Source: Trichoplax adhaerens (taxonomy: Eukaryota; Placozoa; Uniplacotomia; Trichoplacea; Trichoplacidae). From it: DNA of 64,000 nt. Below are positions 48,801-61,204 of the stretch, piece by piece. The DNA is taken from NCBI RefSeq assembly GCF_000150275.1, contig NW_002060945.1, positions 6,907,751 to 6,971,750 on the forward strand. The letters run 5' to 3'. Each line of letters starts with the position of its first letter. The stretch's first letter is position 1. The position numbers and the translations under genes are program-made. Below the pieces are notes generated by a model. That model made no database searches, was not told the DNA's origin, and saw only the letters and a program-made list of their open reading frames with translations.

Positions 48801-51143
48801 TAGAAAGCATTTTTTGTAAATACTTTTAGGGTAATTATTTGCAATATTTTACATTTATTAATATTACGTACATCTCTCTTGAATAGCCTTAGATTCCTAG
48901 AGTTTAAAGAGGATCAGAAAAATCACTGTCAAGCACTTAAATCAGTTCAAGGTTCCTTACTTTAAATGTAGTATAACGCAGTGACGAAATTCATAAAGTA
49001 ATCAGCTGACTACATAAGATTGAATGTTGTCTCTACATGCCTTGTCAATATAAGATGAATGATTTATCTCGTCTTAACTTTACTTAGGACATTATTATAG
49101 GATCTGTGATATAATATAATCTATTGCACATTTGCGCAAAAGTACGTTATCTCAACGAGTGCAATACCAATCATCCAGGAGGCAAGATATAGTATTTACG
49201 ACAGAGTTTAAGCATAAAATGATGATCAGATACTTTAAGTATCATAGGAGTAAAAATAGCGAATCATTATATACAGTCAAGCTATTATCGTAATTATAAA
49301 GATAGAAGAATTTCTTGCTATAATATTTGTAACGTCAATTTATAAGTACTATACGCATAGTAATTTTACCTGCGTAGTTTTAGTAGCTGTCGAATTCTGT
49401 AATCTAGCTTCTTTTACAATTGATTCGGCAGGGTGATTGGGGTTAATAAATGTTAGCTTTTGCGAGCTCAAATTGCGACTAATTATATCCTCATTTTCGG
49501 CTGTATCAGGGTCTGTTGCTGTACGATCCGTTAACTGTTCCAGAGGTTTCGGAGTACCATAAAATTTGGCGATGATACAGGCTCTTATTTTATCCAACAT
49601 TGCTCGAACCTGGTAAATCCTCTACATAATTAAATCAATTTGCTGTTAGAAAACCATCGCATAAGACGGGTTGAATTGTAATCTGATTCACTATCGTCTA
49701 TTGCACAAATCTCATGCAACATTAGTCAATAATTAAGCTATTGCTTAATCTTCCAAGGATCAGTAAAGGGCTTTAATTACAACTTAATTGTAAGAAATGT
49801 TATATCCCACAAACATGGTGGCAACTGTTATTCAATAGAAAAGATCAATATGGTTTTGCAGGAGCATTTACGCATGGTGCTCCTTGGGTTGATTACATCT
49901 GATTCAATAATAATATACTTCGTATATAGGAATTGATCAGGTAGGACGATATTTAATTTGTCGTTACATTTTGTATATGATTGGATAAAAGTCGCAGGTA
50001 CTGTTAATATAGCTAAAAGATAACTCGATTCTTGATTGGCTCTGCTGATATCAATGTACATTTAGCATAAGGATTATCATGAAAAGTTTGTTGAAATCTA
50101 CGAGGGATAAAGTCCATTCTGTGCATCATTCGGTACATGACTGAGTATAATCACCATTGCCGTTAGTGTATAGTGAGCAAAAGTTAAGTTTATGCTCGAG
50201 TAATGGCAGTATATAAAGAAAACATTTATGCAGGATATTGATGAAATACAGGAGTATCAATCTCTAATCATTTAATCCGCTTCATTCACTAATTTCTAAA
50301 TTAAGGTGTAGGATTGAAATTTTAATCACGTCAGTATAGCAATATGACAATTGCCTAATAGTAGCTTGCCTTGCCATTAGCTTTTTGGTGACTAGAATTA
50401 TTCGATATCATATAGATAGTTTAAGTTAAGAAGAACATAGTGTCGATTTACACCTCATTTACTCTTTTCATGAAAACGTAGACACTAAAAGGAAGGGATA
50501 TCGTTTCAGTTTTGTGAGAATATCAATATCGAACGTCAGTTCCATGTTGATTTACACCGATCATGAGTTAACCTTAATTAACGCACTTACTTGATCAATA
50601 GTAGCGATTTCCCTCTCCTTATATCGTAATTCTGTATCAAACTGGTTGGTGATAATATCCTCAATCTTCTGTATTGCTAATTCCTTCGCTCCTAAACACA
50701 TAGTAGATACGAAGATAGAAGATTATGAGAAGTCATGAGCCAGTAACTAGTGGTTTTCCCGCCATGATAACATCACTCCTGATAGCATAAAAGGATACGG
50801 AAATACACTCATAGCTATTCAATCGCTTTATCCCTGGCTACAATAATAATATTGACTAGGTGATATCGATAAATTTCATCCTAGGAGATACTACGATCAC
50901 TAAGTTAATGCGCTAAAAAGTAGAGCTGCTATCCTAATTGCAAGTTGAGCTAGTTGTTAACGTTTTCACCATGGAGATAAACAGTATTCAGATTCAATCA
51001 TGGAAAGAAATTATCTCAACAGTAACAAGGCTAGAAAGTACAGAAATACACAGTAAACAGGTCTGCAGTAGTCACTAACCAGAGTCTTCTAATCGCATTC
51101 TTTTACGGTGGTAATTGACATCTTCATAATCAGGATCAGCCAT
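45891..51143 (-). CDS. YEATS2: YEATS2, histone-acyl-lysine reader of the ATAC complex
   Basis: YEATS2 is a scaffold and acyl-lysine reader (H3K27) of the ATAC acetyltransferase complex. Seventeen exons in coding order: 51080-51143, 50591-50691, 49370-49609, 48868-48896, 48594-48738, 48328-48410, 48121-48232, 47954-47998, 47675-47853, 47524-47603, 47342-47430, 47062-47259, 46705-46840, 46451-46614, 46279-46368, 46108-46181 and 45891-46014. They sum to 1953 nt, 650 residues, in frame. MADPDYEDV starts the protein. A coiled N-terminal block with [12 protein letters not shown] precedes the YEATS domain (~155-280), which keeps His182 (STHKWMVYV), Tyr212 (LHPSYRPND) and Trp232 (RRGWGEFPV) of the reader pocket. 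Then come [23 protein letters not shown] with CHICG, and a C-terminal histone-fold region ending near VPSHIHAAI. Less sure: the 29-nt exon and the donor at 46278. Much shorter than human YEATS2. Confidence 0.93.
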
Positions 51144-51799
51144 TTTTTTTTTCAATCCACGCGATATATACACACACAATCGTCCAGAATTTGCTTTTAT
51201 CCTATCCTAGCCAGGTTGATTATAACGTGTTCGTATCAACACGTAATAATAACTCTAATATTGCAGTAATGAATCGTCATTTGATGAGGAAGAAATGATA
51301 GTCCTGACCAAGTAGAATTAATTGGATAATTTGGCGAATAGCACTTGCAATGGCAGCTATTGCTTGCTCGAGGCAATCTCCTTAACTAGAGCTTGGAATT
51401 TGAAAGAACCTTTCCACTAGGCATGTGCATCGAGAGGGTTTGTGCTATCCAACGATTTGCAAAGTGATAGTGTACTCTATATCATGATCTATGTTATAGG
51501 ACACAGTACTATCAACAGTATCAGTTCCAATCTGTATTTGCACATTCTACCAAATAGTACAAAAATAAAGGTAGAATGGGAAAGAAGATCTCGTGGAGAT
51601 GCTTTTCTCGTTTCTCTATTCGGGAAAACATGGAATTATGGACTACTGTATAGGATCTAATTCAGCTGTAGTCTGTAAAATAGGAGTTACTCTAATAAAA
51701 TGAAGGATACTATAGTTCAGCTGTATTACTATTCGAGAGAAATGAAAGCAGAGATTGCTTACGCGTATATTGTAGAGCTCATTCATAGTGCTCACCAAC

Positions 51800-52335
51800 T
51801 TGAATTGGTGCTCAAGGGTTGTTTAAAAATCTTCTCTAGCGTCTTCACTGATACCTAATGATAGAATATAATCACTGCGTTAATTTCTGCCTAGAATTAC
51901 TCCTCAACCATTCTGAAAAGCCTAGTATATGTAAATAGGGTATGTAGATACTCAACGCTCTATATCGTCATTGCCAATTGGTGCTAAACCCTAAGCCAAA
52001 AAATCTCTCGGACCTTCACTCATATAGAATTATATAATACAATCTTGACAATAATTTCTTCCATGTCTGGATAATAATTCCTAGTCCATAAAGTGATACT
52101 TACCTAACTATACTAAAAAGAACGCTAGAATGATATAAATATAGTGCAAAATAAATGCATTAGACGTACCCGAGAGATGCATGTATGATAACAATTATTT
52201 CAACGCTGTCTTGAAAAACTCTCAATGGGCAACGTGATCATGGATTGGTGCTATACTAATATCCAAACAAGGATATGTAATAATATAGTACAATTATTGC
52301 ACTAATTATCGTCTGACAATACTCCTGGCCAATAG
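51800..52335. repeat. Diverged tandem repeat, ~175-250 bp spacing, three copies
   Basis: ATTGGTGCT recurs at ~51805, ~51979 and ~52233. Each copy is followed by an AT-AT-ATAATAC-ATC block and ACTCCT or TTCCTAG ending in CC. Confidence 0.55.
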
Positions 52336-52517
52336 CAAAAAGTCTGCTATACGTAGTTATAGACGGAAAAATAAATGGCTTATATGTATTAATTATTAAC
52401 CAATAGCTAATATCATCTCAATAGCGGAATAACGGTAATATAGATATCATCCAATGCTTCTTGGGCTGTGAAGCACACTGTAGTCGTAAATAATCATGTA
52501 GAGGATAATCTACAATA

Positions 52518-52610
52518 AAATATATGGAAATAAAGTTGACTATAGAAAATATAATAATTTTAGGGTAGAATATATGGAAATAAAGTTTGTAGAGTATAGA
52601 ATAATTCCTA
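52518..52610. repeat. Short tandem duplication, ~50-bp unit
   Basis: AATATATGGAAATAAAGTT occurs at ~52518 and again at ~52570, each followed by a TATAGAA/ATAGAATAAT block. Confidence 0.7.
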
Positions 52611-53617
52611 ATTGTATCTAGACTACTATGGTAGGCCGTACTTACGAGCAGTCATCTCAATCAAAATTCAATAACTATTTTTTACAATACGATATGCAAA
52701 CTACTGTATAGCGCTCCATATAATATCGACTTGTATTGAATACTATCAAAACCTTTCAAATTTGACGCATTTAAGCTAAAATAACTAATGCGAGAGTACA
52801 GAAATACGTTATGTAATACTAGTAACAAATTGTAAGGGAATTCCAGCATACCTCATTGCATGGTAAATACGCAGAAAATAAAAACTGCTTCAAGAAATTT
52901 TTTTAAATTGGTGTTTAATAAGTAATAATTGATATGAAGGTAATACCTTCCCATACATTGTCCCTAACTAAAATGGTATACTTGCATATGTTCATATGTA
53001 AACACCTTGGATATTATATCAGTACGTGTATGTTAATAAAACATTTTTTACTGCTACAGCGCATTCAATAATAAATTGACTATGTTACAAATATATAAAT
53101 AGACCAATCGTTATAATACATTAGATAAAATGATAATTATCGAAACCAAGAGCAGGTAATAGTTTTAAAATCACATAAAAGTATCGTTTAAGAGTTTAAA
53201 TGTCCTTGTTAAACTCATTTCCAAAAGCGCCACATACAGGTATGTAAGCGCATATATTACATTGAAACGATGCTGATACACTATAATACAAAAACTGTTT
53301 ATTTTTTAAAAAGCTGCACCGCAAAATATGCCTTCGCGCCAATCAATAAATGCAGCATGTTAAGAATGCATTACGCAATTCTAATTTCACTACTGTATTG
53401 TATCCACTAGTTGAAACTTTGAGTATTGTATAAATGTTGTGTTTGTGTTTACTCGACAGTTGAAAAGTACACTCTTGAAGGTCAAGATAATCATCTCAGC
53501 TAGCTAATCGTCTACAGCTGGATCAAACGAACCCTATAAAAGATCACATTGACAAGTTTATCCAATTAGAATCAATAATACATAATTTATTAAAGCGAGA
53601 AATATTCGTGGCTAAGT

Positions 53618-56131
53618 TTATCCACTAACCCATCCTCCTTGCATGATAATCCATTCAGTAAATGTGTCATGTATAAACTTTTTAGTGTGTTTCTTGACTT
53701 TGTCCGCTAAGTCACCAATATTACCCCAAGCAGAAATGATACTTCCACTTAAATCTAAAACGGTAGCGATTTGGGCCATTTGCTGGGGCGAGGATAATTC
53801 AGGCGAACCAACTACCTCTACAAGAGGAAGAAATAATAGATTACTGAATATTCTATACAACATCTTGTGTAAATTACTTAGCTAAACAACTTAGTAAGAC
53901 ATTTCACATAAAGTTATGTTGGAATCTCTTTGAAAAATTTATACAAATAACGGTACTGTTGTGGTAGAAAGGCTACCAGGGGATTTAATAGTGCAACGTC
54001 ACAAAAAGTGACCAATGTACCTGCATTTGATGTTTTGCGGATAGCCTCACTGGCCATTTTCTGAAATCGTTTGTATGTTTTCTTTTTTGTAGTATAAGAG
54101 CAGTTGCCAAGCCCCATATCGGCGAGTCTTAAATCATTTCTCTCAGAAAGAGCTGCTAGCCATTGAGCAACATACATCATTTTCTTATCTTCTTCGCTTC
54201 CTTCTACAGGGCTTCCTCTTTCACTGTTGCATGAACTGTCTCTAGATACTTGTCTAAGCATAGACCATTTACTACGCGTTAATTCAGCTGGTACCGCAGT
54301 TATTCCTATCAATTTCGTCATCGATTTTATGGATTAATATCGCATTTTATTTTCTATAATGGATATTATTGACTACTGAGCATGTTGAATCTCAATTAGA
54401 TAAAGTGGATATTAATTTAATAGTAACTTTTAGCGACTTTAAAAAATAACTGGCATTTCACTTTACATCATAGAGACTGTACTTTATAAAGATTATAGTA
54501 TAGTAGCGTGAAAATGAATAGAAATCAATCAATGAATGCTAATGGTAAATAAATTTTATAGATACATCCTACTGATACAGTATAAGCAAAAAGAGTAGTG
54601 GAAATAATAAAAGCATTTGATGGACTGTATTTTGATGCCTACTTTCTGGTATAATCTCTCTACATATTATTTAACAATAGTTAGAATCGTACCATTGCCT
54701 TCACTTTTCTTCGTCTCTTCGGTGCTAATCCCTGCTGTGGGTTCTGTATCATCTTCAGCAGAGATACCATACTGATAGAAATTAGAGCGATCGCCATTCC
54801 TCCAACTTTCACTTATTTCATTCTTTTGTACTATAGCTAATGACGCAATCAATACATCAGAACAATATCAATCAATATTTCACGGCGTTTTATACATTAA
54901 CAATCAATCAGCTCAACAATCACTTATCTATGCGGAAAAGGTAATTTAAAACTTAAAACTTAAATGGTTCATTGCCGGATAAGCAACATTTCCGATTGTG
55001 TTATTCGATAGTAATACGTCTAAATACGTGTTATTGTACGTGTACTACAGTAAGTAGACTTTCAAAATAATAACTAAATTGTGTCTATATCTTATCAGTA
55101 TAGTTATTATGGTGTAAACAAATAGCATTAAATGGTTAATCTACAGATTAACGATAGTAAAAACTAGAAAGTATAGAATAAATCCTCATGGCAAAACCAT
55201 ACAATATCCTATTAGATAACAAAATTTAAAAACAGCTTTACTGTGCCGTGATTTATCTTCGGAAACGGGGATTATTTTTAAGAGGTAATTTTTAACGATG
55301 AATCAAGACAACTTTATTCTCTAAAATGGTAATTTAATACTGGAGGTAACTTGTAATCATTGTTGATAGTAATATCATAACTGTTTTAATGGTGTGGCAG
55401 CTAATTGTATCTGTCTAGTTTATGTTAACGTTGCAAAATGAGCAGGTGATTGTACAGCGTTCTTTAAAATGATATAATAATCACAAGATGATTCCCCATG
55501 TTACTACTGTACGTTGACAATACTGCCGTATAGGCCAATTAGTTTATTTTAGTACGGGATATCAATTACCTTGACCTGTAGGTGATTGTGGCTGATCAAC
55601 TTTAGAGTCGGTTCGGTTAATGAGGGCAGAAAGCTTTTTGACTTTCTTCCAATTCAAAGTTAGCTTACTTTTTCTTCTCGAAGAAGTACCAGAACCAGAG
55701 CGCTCTCTCCTTGACGCAGATCCAGAGCGTTCTCTTTTTGGCGCAGATCCAGAGCGTTCTCGCTTTGATGCGGAGCCAGAACTTTCTCGCTTTGATGCGG
55801 AGCCAGAACTTTCTCTCTTTGACGCAGAACTGGAACGTTCCCTGGCTGTGGTAGTATTGCTACTGGAATTCCTATAACCAATGACTTCAACGCTAGCACT
55901 TATTCGAGGCGGATATACCGATGGCATTGATGCCGAGACCTCTCTAATTTCGGTACGACGTATACCGCCACCAACGGAGCTGTTAACGGAAGATCTACTC
56001 ACTGCGGCATGATTATAATTATCAGCAGTTTCCAATTTAAGCTTTAGAAAGTTTTCTAATACTTTACTAATTTGTCGACGAGATTGTTTTTTATCCTCAT
56101 CAGAGGGTTTTCTTCGCGTGATGGAAGACAT
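53618..56131 (-). CDS. BCL2L12: Probable BCL2L12-like protein (Bcl-2 family BH2-like C-terminus)
   Basis: Four exons in coding order: 55570-56131, 54693-54836, 54021-54305 and 53618-53817. All introns are phase 1 and the frame closes exactly, giving 396 residues. Evidence for BCL2L12 is by eye. SKVLENFLK near the start resembles its N-terminal helix. A middle block (VAQWLAALSERNDLRLADMG, then TYKRFQKMASEAI) matches its central helices. The C-terminus runs from AQIATVLDLSGSII through WGNIGDLA to TEWIIMQGGWVSG, where EWI---GGW is the BH2 signature. BCL2L12 in vertebrates modulates caspase-7 and p53; whether that holds here is unknown. No C-terminal membrane anchor. Exon 1 encodes six copies of a nine-residue RERSGSASK-type repeat (97-150), suggesting a disordered, phosphorylatable segment. 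It could instead be another divergent Bcl-2 protein. Confidence 0.62.
55682..55843 (-). repeat. In-frame 27-bp tandem repeat, six units
   Basis: Encodes six consecutive nine-residue units of the form RE(R/S)SGSASK inside exon 1 of the BCL2L12-like gene. The first five units are the most regular. Confidence 0.9.
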
Positions 56132-56159
56132 GGTAGTTCAACTATTGCCAGTCTAAAAG

Positions 56160-57420
56160 TACAGGCTAATTGAGTTAAGACACGTCTGCCCATACAACGT
56201 ATTTGTATACTGTAGTACGTTCAAGACGTCAAATTGACCAGAAAATACGAAAGTCTGCAAGAGCCCACAGAATTTTCAACTATGATTAAATTGTCTACAA
56301 CCGAATGAAAGTGATGCAAAATATTAAATATCCATCCTTTACTACGTTAATGACACACGTTATAAGTGTGCACCTGCAGTAGATAAAAACGTGGACAAGG
56401 TGACTGAATACAATCAAAAGATTATTTTTCTTTCAAGATTAGGTGATGGGCGAGTCATGATCCTATTCTAAATCGGTTGTATAAAGTTTACAAAGTCAAG
56501 AAATACCTGTATGTAGTCAACCGATGATAGTTGGCAAGGTAATCTGCTGACAGAATGTGATTTCTCTCCCTTCTCTTTCTGTAGTACTGTCCATGGATTG
56601 AAAATGATTGAAAACAAGGTCTATTAGTCACCATGCTCAACTTGAACTCGAATACTCGTATACTGTCAATCTATTGTACCAATGTATCTGGATAAAGTAT
56701 GGACGATTTCAAGACAGTACTATCGAAAGGTTATTTTACGAGCATTTTAATATCAGCTTAGAGACAAGCCCTGATCGTGCTCTGTATCGCCTTAAAATAA
56801 GGTCAAGACATACCTGTATGTACGCAGTCAACCGATGGGGATTGGTAGCGTAATCTAGCTACAGCGTGAAAACTTTGTATTCTCTCTTCTTTTTCCTAGA
56901 AAATCAATCAATCTGAATAGTAAGCTTCCATACGTTAACAACATACGAGTGTAGACTGTACAGCGTGTAAAGTGTACACGAAGTATAGACGATTGCAGTA
57001 CTATCAAGAGATTCTTTATTGACTATTCGTTGATCGATGAGGTCTATTTAGTTGATCCGTCTGATGTACATCGCCTTAACTAATACACTATTAAGATGAA
57101 GAAGAAAGTCTTAACCTACCTAGATGTGGTCAATTGACCAACAACGATGAGTAAAGGATTAATTGCATTCGATCACCGCGTTTAATCACTCAGTCTCTTG
57201 TCTTTCCGTAGCTGATGGATTGAAATGATTGAAAACAGTAGTCTCAATGCCAAGTTATACTACGTTAACAACACCCTAGAATAGTTTGTAAAGAAAGCAT
57301 CGACAATTACATACACTACAATGCGATCAAGCGATGATTGAATTCAAAATCCATTTCTAGTATACTGTACATATCGCCTTGAAGGCATACCTGTTCAAGG
57401 GAAATTCAACAAGATCACCA
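56160..57420. repeat. Diverged tandem array, unit ~275-305 bp, about four copies
   Basis: ATACCTGTATGTA ending in TCAACCGATG occurs at ~56502 and ~56809. Weaker copies are CTACCTAGATGTGGTCAA (~57115) and CATACCTGTTCAAGG (~57387). GGATTGAAAATGATTGAAAACA and GGATTGAAATGATTGAAAACA lie at ~56595 and ~57209. TACGTTAA-AACA recurs at ~56344, ~56932 and ~57262. Confidence 0.8.
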
Positions 57421-57541
57421 GCTGAATATAGTGGTAAATCTCTCTTCTGGCGTCGGGTGTCAAAGGATCAATTCAATCGTAGTTGATTACCTAGGATGAA
57501 TCAATCATTTAGAGATGATTATCACACCCAGCTACACTGTA

Positions 57542-57803
57542 GGGGAGCTACGCGTATATTGGACACCAATCACTGCCAATATGGATGATGAAAATTAAGC
57601 CTTGAGTAAGGAATGTTTGCAGTTTATTTCTTCCACCGCCGCCGAATGGATGGAGGGCTTAGATGGGCTTGTCGGGGAGCTACGCGTATATTGGACACCA
57701 ATCACTGCCAATATGGATGATGAAAATTAAGCCTTGAGTAAGGAATGTTTGCAGTTTATTTTCTTCCACCGCCGAATGGATGGAGGGCTTAGATGGGCTT
57801 GTC
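57542..57803. repeat. Nearly perfect direct tandem duplication, 132 + 130 bp
   Basis: Copy 1 is 57542-57673 and copy 2 is 57674-57803; both begin GGGGAGCTACGCGTATATTG and end AGATGGGCTTGTC. The only differences are one extra T and loss of one CCG in copy 2. The duplication must be recent. Confidence 0.97.
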
Positions 57804-58206
57804 TTGCTTTGCTTGCGGTAGGCTTGCGCGATTGATGTTTCCAACTGGAGTTGAGAAAACGCCTTAACGATCCGATCCAGTCCGGTCCGGTCCGGTGTTG
57901 TGGTCTCCTTTGCTAATGAGTGAGATGAAAGCAGCAGTGGGTCGCCGAGGTCCTCCTCTTCCGACTACCGAAGCGATATGACTCAGTTCACGCTCGGTCA
58001 CAGTACTATACAGTAGAGTGATGCAGTCTATACGGTACCGTACTGGACACAATATTCTGCACTACTGTGCCACTGTTACAGTACTGGATGTCTATAAATA
58101 GTTTTTCTATCATTAATGGCAAGTTTATTGACGGCTTAAAAAAAACAATCTCTGCTCTGATCTAGTAATCGACCAATGCAGGCCTGTAGGAACATGATTG
58201 TTTACT

Positions 58207-58410
58207 TACAGTACAGTACAGTACAGTTCTAGCAGCCAAAGCCAATCAAAACAAAAAGTCTTTGATAGTGTAGTAACTGTACTGACTACTCACAGCAGTC
58301 TGACTGACAGTAAACATGAAACTGGTACTACAGTAGACAGTAGCAACAGTACTATCAACTACAGTGTACAGTGTACAGTACACGCACAGTACTGTACTGT
58401 AGTGTATTTT
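58207..58410. repeat. ACAGT/ACTGT pentamer and palindrome cluster
   Basis: Starts with ~4.5 tandem ACAGT units at 58207-58228 and ends with TACAGTGTACAGTGTACAG and ACAGTACTGTACTGTA near 58350-58402. Confidence 0.85.
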
Positions 58411-60689
58411 CAACTTCAATAACAACTCGGTAACCCTGGAGATACACTGGATATACTGTACACTTTACTCTTTTCACAAGAAAGCAACAGGCTTTACTTC
58501 ATCACTTCGCAACATATATTATACCTCGAAGATACGACATGATGAACCCATGGGGATTACTCGATATCTATCTAGTGATTCATGAGCTAGCATGAATTTA
58601 AGATTGAAAAGGAAACTCTCTTTTAAGTACTCCTCGATCATGATTACAGTCCACTATGGCTATGTGTGTTAGGGTTACGTAGGATCATGATCAATGTAAA
58701 AGTTAATTTTGCGGATTGCAATTTTGAGACGAGTACAAACAACATGAAAATAGGCAGACAGTTGATCCTTTAAATTAGACTATTAAATAATTTTCCTTTT
58801 TTTTCCACTATTCATGAAAAAGACGATCTAAATTGCCCCGCCTACAGGACTAGCATTAAATGACATCATTTCTGGCTGTTTACAATCGATTTACTGATGG
58901 ATAGACTTCGTAGATTGTAGTACACAACGACGGTGTACAGTCGTTGCGATCAAAATTAGCCTACAATTCATGGATTCCATCCTAAGCCTAAGTAAAATAA
59001 TGCACTATGGTGATGACAGTATTACTCTATTGTGCCCTACTCATGTGCATGCAATTTTCGACAACGTGAGAAAAAGTTGAAGAAATTCTTTCTTTGGCCA
59101 CCATGGAAACGAATAAAAGGTTTCCAAGTGCCGATAAACTATGCATCTACGCGTGCTATAACCCACACTAATGTCATACACTAGTATCTAACTTCTACAG
59201 TATTCTATAAAGCAGTGAATGTACAATGTATATCTTGGATATCTCACCAATTTATTACTTCTCGATCAGGAGGATGACATTCAACTACTCTCCAAGGAGA
59301 TTGAAAATGATCCAAAGTGTTAATATTAACAACAGTTTCGAGTGCCTTGTCTATTTACCTTGAACACGGTGTATGACAATTTAGCCTACTGTACAACGAT
59401 TCAAATGGAGTTTAATCTTCCAAGACTTATTGAATTTTTAGAGATGGTAATCTTTCAAAATGTTGATACTATATTTAGAGATTACGTATTGCTGACAGCG
59501 GGTAAAAGACAGTAATCAAGTGTTACAAATGGACAATAGGTGGATTCACGAGTACAGAAAATTACTGTATATACAGTACGTAAAAAACAACGAAGGTAAC
59601 TCCACTAGTAATAGTAATATTATCGCTTAAAAGTACTGTACTGTATTGTAGATTGACGATAAGGTCACCCAAAAAATAGAGCTGAAACATTAAAATTCCC
59701 ACAAAATTATTCCTGGTAACTCACAATCACGCTATCATGGCGTGTAGCAATCATTAATATTCCATTCATCTACAGTTGTACGCATAAACAAAATATTAAG
59801 ATTAGAAGAATGATCAAATTATTTCAAAATTTGGATGTCATGAAATTGATGATGCCAATTGTATTATTGGATGCTTTAAGGAATACTCTCGTTGTAAGCT
59901 GGTACAAAGAGAATTACCTTCGAAAAAATCCTTCTATAAACAGTTATGAACAATAATTGGAAAGAAAACATTGCTGTACTGTTACAATATTAGACGGTAC
60001 AGTAGAAACTGGAATCAATCCCCAAAATAATCACTATAATAGCGTACAGTAAATATGCATAGGTCTAATACTTGTTTAAACTTGCGTTATTCTACCGATC
60101 ATCTAATGAGTCATCAATCCTTTGTCATGGATAGCCAGTGTCCATGTAGCTGATGACTGATTAAGGATTTACAGGTATTATCTTCATATCCATCATTGCA
60201 TCATTCTTTTTAATCATATTACTACTCATTTTATTAAACGGAAAACAAGCAGAATGATCATCAGCGACTGCTAAAAAAAAAAAATAATATCACTCTACTG
60301 CGTTGACTGTTCAGTATAACGGAAATCGGACGGTACTACTGTATAAAATTGTAGAGTAGACCACAACACGGAAGTGATGAAAAAAAGATTCTATAGATAG
60401 CACTACCTACTGAGCACTATTTATTAATCCAGTGATAAGAATAATTACATATATACCGTATATGACATATAGAATTCGAAGCATCCAATAGATTAATGAA
60501 TTGCTACGACACACAAGGGTTTCTGTCAAACAATGATTCTCAATATTGCACTACAGTAATACAGCATAACAATGTCGTAATTCTACGTTGGATAAAATGT
60601 TGATTAGTAGAGGAGTAGCTGCTAGCTGAATCGATGACTCATCCGTAACGAAATCATTTATGAATTCTACGTGTCCACTCCAGTATGCC

Positions 60690-60925
60690 ACTGTACAGTA
60701 TAGGAATGAATGAATGAATTCACTAATGAATGCTCAACTGTACACTGTACTGTACAGTAGAGTACAGTATGCTATAGAATTCTACAGTACTGTACACTGT
60801 AGAATTTGTACTCTGCTGTGCTGTACTGTCGAATTCTTCACCGTCAAGTTGTCCCTTTTGGGCCTGCGTAGTGTACAGTACAGTGTACAGTGTACAGTAC
60901 TCTAGTACTGTACTGTATGGGCAAA
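60690..60925. repeat. ACTGT/ACAGT palindrome cluster with hairpin
   Basis: Dense TGTACA and GTACAG words. Includes an 11-bp perfect hairpin: AATTCTACAGT at 60778-60788 and ACTGTAGAATT at 60796-60806, with a 7-base loop. Confidence 0.85.
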
Positions 60926-61204
60926 GGGCATTTCTAAACTTTGGCAAATCCAATTTTTTTTTTTTTACTTTTGCAATGTAAGGGAGAATATCACGTGACT
61001 TTGATCATACGTACACTAGAGACCCTCATAGAATGTACAGTACCTGTCAAAACATAATTGACAATTTTCAACAGAATTAATGGATGCATAGGGTTAACCT
61101 CAATTAATGCTGTTGCAAATTGTCAATTGTGTTCTGACAGGTGCTGTATAGTGGTTCTGCGGTGTAGCACAAGTAGAGTTTCATCAACTTACAGTGCAGT
61201 ATGG

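Larger units (their letters stand above)
51144..53617. other. Intergenic between YEATS2 and the BCL2L12-like gene
   Basis: The YEATS2 5' flank and the 3' end of the next gene. No exon recognised; a 72-codon plus-strand frame at 51442-51660 has no known similarity. Contains two diverged repeat sets, listed separately. Confidence 0.55.

Noticed and set aside
53914-54020. Coding read-through after the third exon of the BCL2L12-like gene
   Set aside because: The GTACAT donor at 54020 gives phase 1, matching the next acceptor and leading into the BH2-like block; read-through ends at a stop without it.
55620-55899. Frames opposite or offset to the serine-arginine repeats
   Set aside because: Shadows of the 27-bp in-frame repeat; the BCL2L12-like frame joins three downstream exons.
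53618-56131. Bax/Bak-type pro-apoptotic protein
   Set aside because: No BH1 NWGR-type motif and no C-terminal membrane anchor; the helices before GGW match BCL2L12 better.
58198-58422. Open frame in palindromic DNA (also 60714-60953 and 61058-61415)
   Set aside because: The protein is just translated ACTGT/ACAGT repeats (TVQYS/YCTV-like), low complexity.
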